Shown: in pieces, positions 26,096 through 34,721 of the stretch
Numbering within the stretch: the stretch's first letter is position 1
How the letters are laid out: each line of letters starts with the position of its first letter
From: Couchioplanes caeruleus
Lineage (GTDB): Bacteria; Actinomycetota; Actinomycetes; Mycobacteriales; Micromonosporaceae
Length of the DNA: 64,000 nt
Direction: 5' to 3'
Assembly: GCF_003751945.1 (NCBI RefSeq)
Contig: NZ_RJKL01000001.1
Coordinates: forward strand, 1,674,001-1,738,000
Notes under the pieces: model-generated
What the model saw: only the letters and a program-made list of their open reading frames with translations
Databases searched by the model: none
What the model was told of the DNA's origin: nothing
Made by a program: the position numbers and the translations under genes

Positions 26096-26338
26096 ATGTC
26101 CGAGGCGTCATACCAGGTCAGGGTCTCCGGGGTGATCCCGGCCGAACTGCTGTCGGAACTACACGACCTGACCGTCAGCGTCGAACCGCCGGAAACCGTG
26201 CTGCACGGCTGCCTGCCGGACCAGTCCGCGGTCGTCGGCCTGATCTCCCGCCTGCACGGTCTCGGGCTGCGCCTGGTCGAGGTACGGCGGCTCCCCGCGG
26301 ACGAGGACCCGGTGCCGCCGCCCGGCATCGCACGCTGA
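26096..26338 (+). CDS. Small YxVRVxG-family protein
   Basis: An 80-aa protein: YQVRVSGVIPAELLSEL, then PPETVLHGCLPDQSAVVGLISRLHGLGLRLVEVRRLP. The alternating strand-helix-strand-helix-strand pattern suggests a small ferredoxin-like fold. It is homologous to residues 1-65 of the open frame at 15739. Function unknown. GGAGGGAAGG precedes ATG 26096. Follows PPK2 by 34 nt and is likely co-transcribed with it. Confidence 0.7.
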   Translation: MSEASYQVRVSGVIPAELLSELHDLTVSVEPPETVLHGCLPDQSAVVGLISRLHGLGLRLVEVRRLPADEDPVPPPGIAR

Positions 26339-26352
26339 TCCGCGCGCCACGG

Positions 26353-27642
26353 TCACGGCCCCGTCGTGGCCGCCGGCGACCGCCGCAAACGCTCGGTGGC
26401 GGCCGGCTCCCGGGTTCCCGGCTCTCCGGTGGCCGGCTCCCCGGGTGCCGGCTCCCCGCGCGGCGCGACCCGGGCGCCGAACCGGGTCGCCCACGGATCG
26501 GCGGTCAGCCCGTGTGCCACGACGCTGAGCAGCACGGTCACGACGATGACAGCGACCGCGGGCGCGGCGCGCCCGCCGAGATGCTCCACGGCGAGCAGCG
26601 CGAAGACGACGGAGGCGAGCCCGCGAGGGCCGAACCAGCCGACGAACAGGACGGCGCGAGCCCCGAAACCGGCACCGGCGAGGCTCAGGGCCACCGGGAC
26701 CATCCGCATCAGCGTCAGGCTCAGCACGGCATAGAGGACCGTCATAGTGTCGATTCGTCCGTACAGCAGGGGTACGGCGATCGCACCGAAGAGCAGCCAG
26801 ACCAGCAGCGACGCCAGGCCGGCCGTCTGCTCGACGTAGGACACCGCGCGCGGGCGGCCGCGCCCGGCGACGTGCCCGAACGCGATGCCCCCGGCGAAGG
26901 CGGCGACGAACCCGTTGCCCTGACCGACAAGGGCTCCGGCGTACGCCACCAGAGCGAGCGCGAGGACCGCGGGGCCCGCGTAGCTCTCGTCCGTCCAGCC
27001 CCGCCGGCTCGCCACCCGTACGATCCATCCCCCCGAGGCTCCGATCACCGCGCCGATCACCGCGCCCGCCACGAGCTGCAGCACGGCCGCGAATGCGTTC
27101 GCGTCGGCATGCCCGGGAGCCGAGGCCGCCCCGGCGAGCGCCACCATCACGATCGGCGTGACGAAGCCGTCGTTCAGGCCACTCTCGACGTTCAGGATGC
27201 GCCGGATCCGGACCGGCACCGCGGGATGGGTGATCACGACGGCGCCGAGCGCGGCGTCCGTCGGGGCGAGCGCGGCACCGATCAGCAGCGCGATCCACGG
27301 CGACCCGATGCCGGGCAACGCCCAGGCGACGGCGGCGCCCACCACCACGGTGAGCGGCAGGGCCAGGCCGAGGAGCCGGCCGTACACGCCGGCGTCCGAG
27401 CGCAGCTCCCGGACGCCGACCCGGGCCGCGTCGGAGAACAGCACCCAGGCGAGCGTCACCTCGGTGAGCACCGCGACGCCGGCCGCGCCGGCGTCCGCAT
27501 CGACGTCCGAGAGCGCCGCCAGCAAGACTCCGAGGCCGACGAAGGCGATCGGCGCGGTCAGATCGGCGCGCTCCAGCCTGGCCGAGAAGGCACCCCAGGC
27601 GAACACGGCGACCGCGATCAGTGCGAGGGCGCTCGAGGTCAC
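26353..27642 (-). CDS. CPA1-family Na+(K+)/H+ antiporter
   Basis: A 429-aa protein with about 12 membrane helices. ALAPTDAALGAVV and NVESGLNDGFVTP are the paired ion-binding motifs of NhaP-type cation:proton antiporters, and WFGPRGLASVVFALL is the conserved C-terminal helix. The hydrophilic tail has imperfect GEPAxGEP repeats of unknown use. GTG 27642 is the only suitable start before helix 1. The palindrome at 27705 is 62 nt upstream. Likely role in pH or sodium homeostasis. Confidence 0.9.
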   Translation of the reverse strand: MTSSALALIAVAVFAWGAFSARLERADLTAPIAFVGLGVLLAALSDVDADAGAAGVAVLTEVTLAWVLFSDAARVGVRELRSDAGVYGRLLGLALPLTVVVGAAVAWALPGIGSPWIALLIGAALAPTDAALGAVVITHPAVPVRIRRILNVESGLNDGFVTPIVMVALAGAASAPGHADANAFAAVLQLVAGAVIGAVIGASGGWIVRVASRRGWTDESYAGPAVLALALVAYAGALVGQGNGFVAAFAGGIAFGHVAGRGRPRAVSYVEQTAGLASLLVWLLFGAIAVPLLYGRIDTMTVLYAVLSLTLMRMVPVALSLAGAGFGARAVLFVGWFGPRGLASVVFALLAVEHLGGRAAPAVAVIVVTVLLSVVAHGLTADPWATRFGARVAPRGEPAPGEPATGEPGTREPAATERLRRSPAATTGP

Positions 27643-27704
27643 GACCCATCTCAGCGCGGGACGCCGGCGGGTGGATCGTCCGCCGCGAATGGTGGCGTCC
27701 GCAT

Positions 27705-27723
27705 CTCACTCGCGGCGGATGGC
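27705..27723. promoter_or_regulatory. MalT-box-like palindrome, site 9
   Basis: CTCACTC-N5-GGATGGC, centred between the divergent antiporter gene (62 nt) and the gene at 27780 (56 nt), placed so that it could serve both. Confidence 0.55.
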
Positions 27724-27779
27724 GCGGCGGAATTCACCGCCGGGCGAGCATACGGCGACAGCCGAGCGGAGGAGGTCCC

Positions 27780-28241
27780 GTGCTGATCTCACTGGTGATC
27801 GTGGCCCTTCTCGCCGCCGCCATCGGCGCGGACATCGCCGCGTGGCGCAGCCGGCGGCGCTTCGTCGACTCCGGAGAGGCCTTCCGGTGCCGGATCCGTA
27901 CCTGCGGGTACCCGTCGTCGACCTGGCCCCGGCTCGGCCGGCGGTGGTCCCGGCGGATGTGGGCGACCTGGATCGACGACGTGTTGACGGTCCGTCGTGG
28001 ACCGGTGTTCGGCCGGGTCATCTCGCTGCGGGCGCGGGTGTCGGCCGGCGTCTACACCCTCGCCACCGGCGATGCGAGGCGGTGCGGGCCGCACCCGATC
28101 GCCGTCTGCCTGCTGATTCCGGACGGCTGCCGGATGGAGATCGCCACGGACGGCGAGGCGCGCCTGGCGCTCGTCGGGCCGTACGTGGCGGCGGCGGTCA
28201 ACGACCTGCCCCGGGCGCCGATCCGCCGGCGTCAGACCTGA
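27780..28241 (+). CDS. DUF2550-like membrane-anchored protein
   Basis: A 153-aa protein with one N-terminal membrane helix (LISLVIVALLAAAIGADIAAW) followed by a basic soluble domain with WIDDVLTVRRGPVFGRVISLRAR and LLIPDGCRMEIATDGEARLAL. The layout resembles DUF2550 proteins of actinomycetes, whose function is unknown. GTG 27780 has GGAGGAGG about 5 nt upstream. It begins a run of membrane-protein genes extending to 30400. Confidence 0.65.
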   Translation: MLISLVIVALLAAAIGADIAAWRSRRRFVDSGEAFRCRIRTCGYPSSTWPRLGRRWSRRMWATWIDDVLTVRRGPVFGRVISLRARVSAGVYTLATGDARRCGPHPIAVCLLIPDGCRMEIATDGEARLALVGPYVAAAVNDLPRAPIRRRQT

Positions 28242-28263
28242 CGTCCGGCCGCACGGCCGGACG
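28242..28263 (+). terminator. Perfect hairpin after the DUF2550-like gene
   Basis: A 9-bp perfect stem (CGTCCGGCC / GGCCGGACG) with a GCAC loop, beginning directly after the stop codon. With no U-tract and genes continuing in the same direction 33 nt later, it may attenuate rather than end transcription. Confidence 0.5.
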
Positions 28264-28295
28264 ACCGGACCGAGGAGAGGAAAGGTGACATCACC

Positions 28296-28751
28296 ATGTC
28301 GGACACGCAGCAGAGGCCGCCCGGCTACACCCCCGACGAGCCGTACGAGGTGCCGAGTGGCCGCCAAGCCACCGCCTGGGTGGGCTTTGTGTTCTTCGGC
28401 GCCATCATGCTGTTGATGATGGGCAGCTTCCAGGCCATCGAGGGCTTCGTCGCGCTCTTCAAGGACGGCTACTACCTGGTGGCCGAGGACGGCCTCGTTC
28501 TCACCATCGACTACACGGCGTGGGGCTGGACCCATCTGTTCCTCGGGCTCGTCGCCGTCGCCGTCGGACTCGGCATCCTGCTCGGCCAGATGTGGGCGCG
28601 CGTGCTCGGCATCGTGATCGCCGTCCTGAGCGCGCTGGCCAACATCGCGTTCCTGCCGGCGTACCCGGTCTGGTGCACGATCGTCATCGCGATGGACATC
28701 CTGATCATCTACGCCCTGGCGGTGCACGGCCGCGAGGTCAGGTCCCGCTGA
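28296..28751 (+). CDS. DUF7144-family membrane protein, copy 2
   Basis: A 151-aa four-helix membrane protein: TAWVGFVFFGAIMLLMMGSFQAIEG, YTAWGWTHLFLGLVAVAVG, MWARVLGIVIAVLSALANIAF and YPVWCTIVIAMDILIIYALAVHG. It is closer to the 35212 copy (both have an F-x-DG-x-Y loop and a YxxWGW motif) than to the copy at 14577. GAGGAGAGGAAAGG precedes the ATG. Function unknown. Confidence 0.87.
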   Translation: MSDTQQRPPGYTPDEPYEVPSGRQATAWVGFVFFGAIMLLMMGSFQAIEGFVALFKDGYYLVAEDGLVLTIDYTAWGWTHLFLGLVAVAVGLGILLGQMWARVLGIVIAVLSALANIAFLPAYPVWCTIVIAMDILIIYALAVHGREVRSR

Positions 28752-28757
28752 GGATGC

Positions 28758-29876
28758 ATGGTGAATCGCACTACGGCGCCACACCATCACCTGCCCGGCA
28801 CCACGGAGAGCGGCGTGCCGGTCATGCCGCGCGGGGTGGTCGTGCTGCTCGGCCTGGCGTGCGTCGTGGTCACGGTGGCCGGCCTGCGGTCGGTCTCCGA
28901 CCTCCTCGCCCCGGTCGCCCTGGCCCTGATGCTCACCGTCACGGCGAGCCCGCTGACCACCTGGTTGCGCAGGCTCGGCGCGCCGGCCTGGGTGGCCGGT
29001 GCGGCCCTCGTCGCGACGGTGTACCTGGTGTTGTTCGGGCTGGGTGGCGCCGTGGTGCTCGCGGTCGCCCGCCTGATCGACCTCATGCCGGCCTACCAGA
29101 GCCAGCTCGCGGAGTTGCGGGCCGACGTGACCGGCGCGCTCGGCGCCCTGGGCGTCGACGCGGAACGCCTGCGGAACGTGGCGGAGATGATCGATCCGAG
29201 CGGTGTCGCCGATCTCGTGCAGGCCGCGCTCGGCGGCGTGCTCGGGGTGCTGTCCAACGGCGTCTTCCTGGTCGCGGTCCTGCTGTTCCTGTGCCTCGAC
29301 GCCGTCCGGTTCCCGGCCCGGCTCGAGGTCGCCGCGGCCGAGCGGCCGGAGGTCGTCGGCGCGCTGCGCTCCTTCGCCCGGGGGACCCGTCGCTACCTGA
29401 TGGTGTCGACGGTCTTCGGACTGATCGTCGCCGTCATCGACACCCTGGCCCTCTGGGCGCTGGACATCCCGCTGCCGCTGTTGTGGGGGCTGCTCTCCTT
29501 CATCACGAACTACATCCCCAACATCGGCTTCGTGGTGGGTCTGGTGCCACCGGCGCTGCTCGCACTGCTGGAGGGCGGTCCACAGCAGATGATGATGGTA
29601 ATCGTGCTGTACTGCGTGATCAATTTCGTGATCCAGTCGGTGATCCAGCCGAAGATCGTCGGAGCTGCGGTCGGCCTCTCGGCCACCATGTCCTTCCTGT
29701 CCCTGGTGTTCTGGAGCTGGGTGATGGGGCCTCTCGGTGCCCTGCTGGCGATCCCGCTGAGCCTGCTCGCCAAGGGCCTGCTGGTGGACATCGACCCGGC
29801 GACGCGCTGGATCGGCTCGCTGATCTCCGCGGGAAACCCCTCGAGGGAGGAAGATCCATGCATCGCGAAACCTTGA
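28758..29876 (+). CDS. AI-2E family transporter/permease
   Basis: A 372-aa protein with about seven membrane helices and the AI-2E (TqsA/PerM) pattern: LLAPVALALMLTVTASPL, then a soluble central helix pair, LLWGLLSFITNYIPNIGFVVGLVPPALLALL and the C-terminal MGPLGALLAIPLSLLAK. Members export autoinducer-2 or act as sodium/proton antiporters; the substrate here is unknown. Start follows the DUF7144 stop by 6 nt and its end overlaps the HdeD gene by 19 nt. Confidence 0.9.
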   Translation: MVNRTTAPHHHLPGTTESGVPVMPRGVVVLLGLACVVVTVAGLRSVSDLLAPVALALMLTVTASPLTTWLRRLGAPAWVAGAALVATVYLVLFGLGGAVVLAVARLIDLMPAYQSQLAELRADVTGALGALGVDAERLRNVAEMIDPSGVADLVQAALGGVLGVLSNGVFLVAVLLFLCLDAVRFPARLEVAAAERPEVVGALRSFARGTRRYLMVSTVFGLIVAVIDTLALWALDIPLPLLWGLLSFITNYIPNIGFVVGLVPPALLALLEGGPQQMMMVIVLYCVINFVIQSVIQPKIVGAAVGLSATMSFLSLVFWSWVMGPLGALLAIPLSLLAKGLLVDIDPATRWIGSLISAGNPSREEDPCIAKP

Positions 29877-30400
29877 GACTGATCCTCGGCCTGTTCGCCA
29901 TCGCCGTCGGTGCCGCCGCCTTCGCCTGGCCCTCCGCCACCGTCCAGGTCGTCGGCTTCCTCTTCGGACTGAATCTGGTGGTGACGGGCTTCATCCGGGC
30001 CGCGCTGCTGTTCTTCGTCCCGGACTACCCGCTGATCTACCGCGTCGTCGGCATCGTCTTCGGCGTCCTCACCGGGATCGTCGGGATCCTGTGCCTGCGC
30101 AACGTCGCGGGTTCGGTGATCCTGCTGCTGGTCGTGATCGCCATCGGCTGGCTGCTGGACGGCCTGGTGGAGCTCTTCACGGCCATCGGCACCCCGGCCG
30201 CCCACGGCTCGGGCTGGCGGATCGGCAGCGGCCTGCTGATGATCCTCGGCGCGATCGCCGTCCTGGTGTGGCCGAGGCTCGGCCTCGCCACGTTCGTCGC
30301 CGTCGGGGCCACGGTCCTGGTCTTCGTCGGCATCGTCCAGGTGCTCGGCGCGATCGCCGGGCTGCGGGCGGCCCGCAGGGAAACCATCCCCGCCGGGTGA
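29858..30400 (+). CDS. HdeD-like (DUF308) membrane protein
   Basis: A 180-aa protein with six short membrane helices arranged as a duplicated three-helix unit, as in HdeD: LRLILGLFAIAVGAAAFAWPSATV in the first half, GWRIGSGLLMILGAIAVLVWPRLG in the second. E. coli HdeD contributes to acid resistance; the role in actinomycetes is unproven. GAGGGAGGAAG precedes ATG 29858, inside the end of the AI-2E gene. A palindromic site overlaps its stop codon. Confidence 0.88.
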   Translation: MHRETLRLILGLFAIAVGAAAFAWPSATVQVVGFLFGLNLVVTGFIRAALLFFVPDYPLIYRVVGIVFGVLTGIVGILCLRNVAGSVILLLVVIAIGWLLDGLVELFTAIGTPAAHGSGWRIGSGLLMILGAIAVLVWPRLGLATFVAVGATVLVFVGIVQVLGAIAGLRAARRETIPAG

Positions 30401-30401
30401 G
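30383..30401. promoter_or_regulatory. MalT-box-like palindrome, site 10
   Basis: ACCATCC-N5-GGGTGAG, overlapping the HdeD stop and 74 nt before the P-type ATPase start. Because the arms fall in codons, chance is a bigger concern here than for the intergenic sites. Confidence 0.45.
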
Positions 30402-30475
30402 GGATCGCCTCCGGACGGCCACGAAGGTGGAGCCCGGCCGGGCGGTTCCCGGCCGGCATCGGCAGGGGGCACGCC

Positions 30476-33280
30476 ATGAGCGACGGCACCAGCACGATCG
30501 ACCACCCGCGCGCCGACCCCGCGGACGGACGCCAGCCCTGGTTCGCCCGGGCGGCGAACGCCGCGGTCGCGGCGTTGCGCAGCGACGCCGACCGGGGGCT
30601 GGGCCGTGGTGAGGCGGCGAACCGGTTGCGCCGGTACGGTCCCAACCGCATCGCCGCCGAGAAGCCACCCTCGGCGTGGGCCACCGCGCTGCGGCAGATG
30701 CGGGATCCGATGAACATCATGCTGGTGGCCGTCGTCGTCGCCGGCGTCCTGATCGGCGAGATCTCCACCTCGATCATCGTGGGACTGCTCCTGATGCTCA
30801 ATGTGGTGCTGGGGTCCCGGCAGGAGCTCAAGGCACGGGCCAGCGTGGACGCCCTGTCCCGGATGCAGGTGCCCGAGGCCGGGGTGTTCCGCGACGGCGA
30901 GCTCACGCTGGTGCCCGCGGTCGACGTCGTTCCCGGCGACATCGTCCGCCTGGAGGCCGGCGATCTGGTTCCCGCCGACGGGCGCATCCTGCGCTCCGCG
31001 ACGCTGGAGACGCAGGAGGCGGCGCTCACCGGGGAGAGCGCGCCGGTCGCCAAGGACGCCCGTACCCTGCCCGGCGAGGACGTCGCGCTCGGCGACCGGA
31101 CGAGCATGCTGTTCCAGGGCACCTCGGTGACCCGGGGTACGGCGACCATGGTCGTCACGGCGACCGGCATGCGCACCGAGATGGGCCGGATCGCGACGAT
31201 GCTGAGCACCGTGCACCGGACCCGGTCGCCGCTGCAGCGCGAGCTCGACTCGCTGACCAAGGTCCTCGGCATCGTCGCCTGGAGCGCGGTCGCCTTCATC
31301 GTGATCGTGGGCTGGTGGCGCGGCATGCCGTTCGACCAGCTCCTGCTGCTGGGCACCGCCATGGCCATCTCGGCGATCCCCACCGGCCTGCCGGCCTTCG
31401 TGGCCGGTCTGCTCTCGTACGGCGCCAAGAGCCTCGCGGAGGCGAAGGCCATCGTCAAGAACCTCACCGACGTCGAGACGCTCGGCGCCACCAGCGCCAT
31501 CAACACCGACAAGACCGGCACGCTGACGATGAACGAGATGATGGTCTCGGTCCTCTATGCGCACGACGCCTGGTACACCGTCAGTGGCGAGGGCTACCGC
31601 AAGTCCGGCACCATCACGTCGGCGGCGGGGGCTCCGGTACCCGACTTCACCAGGCTGGCCCTGGGGCTCACCCTGGACAGCGACGCGACCGTCGGCGACG
31701 ACGGCGCCGTGGTGGGCGATCCGACCGAGGCCGCGCTGGTGGTGCTGGCCGCCAAGCTCGGCGTGAACGCCGCGGAGACGCGGCGCAGCTATCCGCGGCT
31801 GGCCGAGGTGCCGTTCGACTCGGACTACAAGTTCATGGCCACGTTCCACCGGTACACGGTGGCCGGCACCGAGCGGGTCGTCGCCCTGGTCAAGGGTGCC
31901 CCGGACGTGGTGCTGGCGCGCTGCGCCACGGCCGGTGGCCCGTTGAGCGGTTCGCCGGTGCCGATCGAGGCGGCCCGCGCCGACATCGCCGCCGCGAATC
32001 GGCGCATGGGCGAGAAGGGGCTGCGGGTGCTCGCCTTCGCGGCCCGTCTCATCGGCCCCGACGAGGTTCCGGCGCTCACCACGGACCCGATGTCGCTCAT
32101 ACGGAACCTGAGTTTCGTCGCCATGGCGGGGATGATCGACCCGCTGCGCGCGGAGGCCGGGGACGCCGTACGCACCGCGCTGGCGGCCGGCATCGACGTC
32201 CGGATGATCACCGGCGACCACGCCGTCACGGCCCAGGCCATCGGTGCGAACCTCGGACTGGGACCGGGCGCGATCAGCGGCAGCGAGCTACGAGAGCTGT
32301 CCGACGACGAGTTGGCCCGGCGGCTGCCGGAGCTCCACGTCTTCGGCCGGGTCTCGCCCGAGGACAAGCTGCGCCTCGCCCGGTCGATGCAGGAGCAGGG
32401 CCTGATCGTCGCGATGACCGGGGACGCGGTCAACGACGCCGCGGCGCTGAAGCAGGCCGACATCGGCGTGGCGATGGGCAGCGGCAGCGAGGTCACGAAG
32501 CAGGCCGCGCGGATGATCCTCACCGACGACAACTTCGGCACGCTGGTCCGCGCCGTCGAGATCGGCCGCCGCGTCTACGAGAAGATCGTCGCGTACGTGC
32601 GCTACCAGATGACTCAACTCCTGGGTCTGGTGATGCTGTTCGTGGCGGCCACCGCCTTCAACGTCAACCAAGGTGTGGCGCTGACCCCGTCGATGGTGCT
32701 CTACCTGTTCTTCTGCGCCACCGCCGTCGGTGTCGTCATCATCGCCGTCGATCCGGGCGACCCCGAGGTCATGCACCGGCCGCCTCGGAACCCCGCGGTC
32801 CCGATCACCAATCGCGCCGCCGTCCTGTTCTGGATCCTCTATGCGGCCGTGCTCTTCCTCGCGGCGTTCGCGCCCCTGGTGGCCGGCCCGGACCGGCCGC
32901 GCCCCGACGCGCCGAGCGCCGCCATGACCATGACCTTCGTGGTCATGGGCCTGAGCACCGTCGGCAACGCCCTCGTCAACCGCCGCGATCCCGCCGGTGG
33001 GCTGCTGCCGCCGGTGCTCAAGGCCGCGGCGATCGCACTGATCCCGATCGGCCTGGTCGTGCTGGCGACACGCGTCGACTTCCTGCAAGAGAGCCTGCTG
33101 ACCCAGGCGCTGACCGGACGGCAGTGGCTGGCCTGCCTCCTGCTCGCCCTGGCGCTGCCGCTGACCGTCGAGGTCGCGAAGGGGATCCGGCGCGTCCACG
33201 CACCGCGGGTGGGCCTCGACGCCGGACGCGCGATCGCACCCGCGAGAGCCCGGACCGGCGCGATGAGGAGAAGCTCATGA
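30476..33280 (+). CDS. P-type cation-transporting ATPase (P2-like)
   Basis: A 934-aa ATPase with ten-helix P2 layout: actuator loop TGESAPV, phosphorylated Asp in NTDKTGTLT (D345), KGAPD in the nucleotide domain, MITGDHAVTA, and the hinge TGDAVNDAAALKQADIG. Two deviations stand out: helix 4 reads AIPTGLPAF where Ca2+-type pumps have PEGLPA (ion-binding Glu replaced by Thr), and the hinge has GDAVNDAA rather than GDGVNDAP. The transported ion is therefore uncertain. It resembles CtpF-like pumps in size. The stop overlaps the second PPK2 gene (ATGA), so pump and polyphosphate kinase are made together. Confidence 0.9.
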   Translation: MSDGTSTIDHPRADPADGRQPWFARAANAAVAALRSDADRGLGRGEAANRLRRYGPNRIAAEKPPSAWATALRQMRDPMNIMLVAVVVAGVLIGEISTSIIVGLLLMLNVVLGSRQELKARASVDALSRMQVPEAGVFRDGELTLVPAVDVVPGDIVRLEAGDLVPADGRILRSATLETQEAALTGESAPVAKDARTLPGEDVALGDRTSMLFQGTSVTRGTATMVVTATGMRTEMGRIATMLSTVHRTRSPLQRELDSLTKVLGIVAWSAVAFIVIVGWWRGMPFDQLLLLGTAMAISAIPTGLPAFVAGLLSYGAKSLAEAKAIVKNLTDVETLGATSAINTDKTGTLTMNEMMVSVLYAHDAWYTVSGEGYRKSGTITSAAGAPVPDFTRLALGLTLDSDATVGDDGAVVGDPTEAALVVLAAKLGVNAAETRRSYPRLAEVPFDSDYKFMATFHRYTVAGTERVVALVKGAPDVVLARCATAGGPLSGSPVPIEAARADIAAANRRMGEKGLRVLAFAARLIGPDEVPALTTDPMSLIRNLSFVAMAGMIDPLRAEAGDAVRTALAAGIDVRMITGDHAVTAQAIGANLGLGPGAISGSELRELSDDELARRLPELHVFGRVSPEDKLRLARSMQEQGLIVAMTGDAVNDAAALKQADIGVAMGSGSEVTKQAARMILTDDNFGTLVRAVEIGRRVYEKIVAYVRYQMTQLLGLVMLFVAATAFNVNQGVALTPSMVLYLFFCATAVGVVIIAVDPGDPEVMHRPPRNPAVPITNRAAVLFWILYAAVLFLAAFAPLVAGPDRPRPDAPSAAMTMTFVVMGLSTVGNALVNRRDPAGGLLPPVLKAAAIALIPIGLVVLATRVDFLQESLLTQALTGRQWLACLLLALALPLTVEVAKGIRRVHAPRVGLDAGRAIAPARARTGAMRRSS

Positions 33281-34062
33281 CCAGGCAGGAACGGATGAAG
33301 AACAAGCCGTACCAGCGGGAACTGCGCCGCCTGCACGGAGAGCTGGTCGCCATGCAGGAGTGGGTGAAGGCCTCCGGTGCCAAGATCTGCATCCTCTTCG
33401 AGGGTCGCGACACCGCCGGCAAGGGCGGCACGATCAAGGCGATCACGGAGCGGGTCAGCCCTCGGGTCTTCCGCGTCGTCGCGCTGCCGGCGCCGACCGA
33501 ACGGGAGCGGTCCCAGATGTACCTTCAGCGGTACGTGCCACATCTTCCGGGCGCCGGCGACGTGGTGATCTTCGATCGGAGCTGGTACAACCGCGCCGGG
33601 GTGGAACGGGTCATGGACTTCTGCACCGAGCAGCAGACCCACGACTTCCTCCAGGCCGCGCCGGGCGTGGAGCGGGCCATCGTGGACTCCGGCGTCATCC
33701 TGCTCAAGTACTGGCTGGAAGTCAGCCGGGAGGAGCAGACGCGGCGCCTGGAGAGCCGCATCAACGACCCCCGCAAGGTCTGGAAGCTGTCCGATCTCGA
33801 CCTTCGCTCGTACGCTCGGTGGTACGACTACTCCCGGGCGCGCGACGCCATGTTCCGCGCCACGGACACCGCCTGGGCACCGTGGTACGTGGCGGACACC
33901 GACGACAAGAAGCGCGGCCGTCTGAACATCATCAGTCATCTGCTCAGCCGCGTTCCCTACCTGCCGCTGCCGCCGAGCGACGTGACCCTGCCGAAGGGGC
34001 AGAAGGCCGGCGGCTACCGCGAGCCCGACGTGTCGGTACGGCGCGTTCCCACGCCCTTCTGA
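33277..34062 (+). CDS. Polyphosphate kinase 2, copy 2
   Basis: A 261-aa PPK2. Starts MTRQERMKNKPYQREL, then Walker A FEGRDTAGKGG, lid RVVALPAPTERERSQMYLQRYV and Walker B VIFDRSWYNRAGVERV. Translationally coupled to the P-type ATPase (ATGA overlap), suggesting ATP regeneration for the pump or a shared stress response. The last 49 nt overlap the convergent DUF1269 gene. Confidence 0.93.
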   Translation: MTRQERMKNKPYQRELRRLHGELVAMQEWVKASGAKICILFEGRDTAGKGGTIKAITERVSPRVFRVVALPAPTERERSQMYLQRYVPHLPGAGDVVIFDRSWYNRAGVERVMDFCTEQQTHDFLQAAPGVERAIVDSGVILLKYWLEVSREEQTRRLESRINDPRKVWKLSDLDLRSYARWYDYSRARDAMFRATDTAWAPWYVADTDDKKRGRLNIISHLLSRVPYLPLPPSDVTLPKGQKAGGYREPDVSVRRVPTPF

Positions 34063-34544
34063 CCGCCGAACGTCTCGAACAGGACGTCGCGCTCGGCGTC
34101 GGTGAGGTTGGTGGCGATCAGGGTGCTCCGCATGCCTCGGAACCGCTCCCCCAGCCGGTCGAGGTCGCCCTGCTCCGTGACGGCGAACAGCGCCGACGTC
34201 CCGGCGGTCACCTCGGAGCGGATCTTCTCGAGCTGGTCCTTGGTGATGCCGGCATCCTCGATCACGCTGCCGAGGGCGCCGAGCGCGGCCCCGGCCAGGC
34301 CACCGACGAGCGGCACGAAGAACAGGGTGCCGATCAGCAGACCGAACACCGCGCCCCAGCCCGCCCCCTGCCACATACCCTGGCGCCCGTGGGCGGTCGT
34401 GGGGTGGTCCGCGTCCGACGGCCACCGGACGATCGCATAGTCCTCCACTTTGACCAGACCGTCCAGTTCCGCGCTCCGCAGGATGTGCTCGGCGCGGTCC
34501 GCGCCGTCCGCGTCGTCGAACTTCCACACGGTGAACGTTGTCAT
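34014..34544 (-). CDS. DUF1269-family membrane stress protein, copy 2
   Basis: A 176-aa protein: soluble N-terminus (TVWKFDDADGADRAEHIL, VEDYAIVRWP), a Gly/Ala-rich hydrophobic hairpin (GAGWGAVFGLLIGTLFFVPLVGGLAGAALGAL), then VTAGTSALFAVTEQGDLDRL, the same layout as the gene at 15112. ATG 34544 has GGGAGCC upstream. Its palindromic site is 84 nt upstream and shared with the divergent DUF6069 gene. Overlaps PPK2 copy 2 tail-to-tail by 49 bp. Confidence 0.85.
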   Translation of the reverse strand: MTTFTVWKFDDADGADRAEHILRSAELDGLVKVEDYAIVRWPSDADHPTTAHGRQGMWQGAGWGAVFGLLIGTLFFVPLVGGLAGAALGALGSVIEDAGITKDQLEKIRSEVTAGTSALFAVTEQGDLDRLGERFRGMRSTLIATNLTDAERDVLFETFGGQKGVGTRRTDTSGSR

Positions 34545-34628
34545 CGCCGGCTCCCGGTCTCGGTGTGCCCCGCGCCGTACCGCCCGGGACCTGCCGATCC
34601 CATCGTGGCCGGTGACCCGCCGGCCACC

Positions 34629-34647
34629 CTCATCCCCACCGGATGAG
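34629..34647. promoter_or_regulatory. MalT-box-like palindrome, site 11 (best match)
   Basis: CTCATCC-N5-GGATGAG, with 8-bp perfect arms if one more base on each side is counted (34628-34648). It lies in the divergent gap between DUF1269 copy 2 (84 nt) and the DUF6069 gene (74 nt). A second element, GGGAC-N4-GACCC-like at about 34668-34681, resembles a weak DosR box and was not given its own entry. Confidence 0.65.
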
Positions 34648-34721
34648 GCACGTCCGGCGCCCGCCCGGGACCGTCGACCCACGGGCGGCCGTAGGCGCCG
34701 CCATGGGCGAGGAGGGACACC

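Noticed and set aside
28242..28263. Reading the CGTCCGGCC hairpin as a regulatory operator of the regulon
   Set aside because: It begins directly at a stop codon and has a tight 4-nt loop, fitting an RNA hairpin better than a protein-binding site.
29510..32221. Long minus-strand frame opposite the HdeD and P-type ATPase genes
   Set aside because: Antisense to clear conserved genes; no start signals or domain.
34585..34681. DosR-box-like GGGAC sequences upstream of the DUF6069 gene
   Set aside because: Two GGGAC-type stretches partly fit the DosR consensus, but neither is a good palindrome and no similar elements precede the other island genes. The GGATGAG palindrome explains the shared pattern better.
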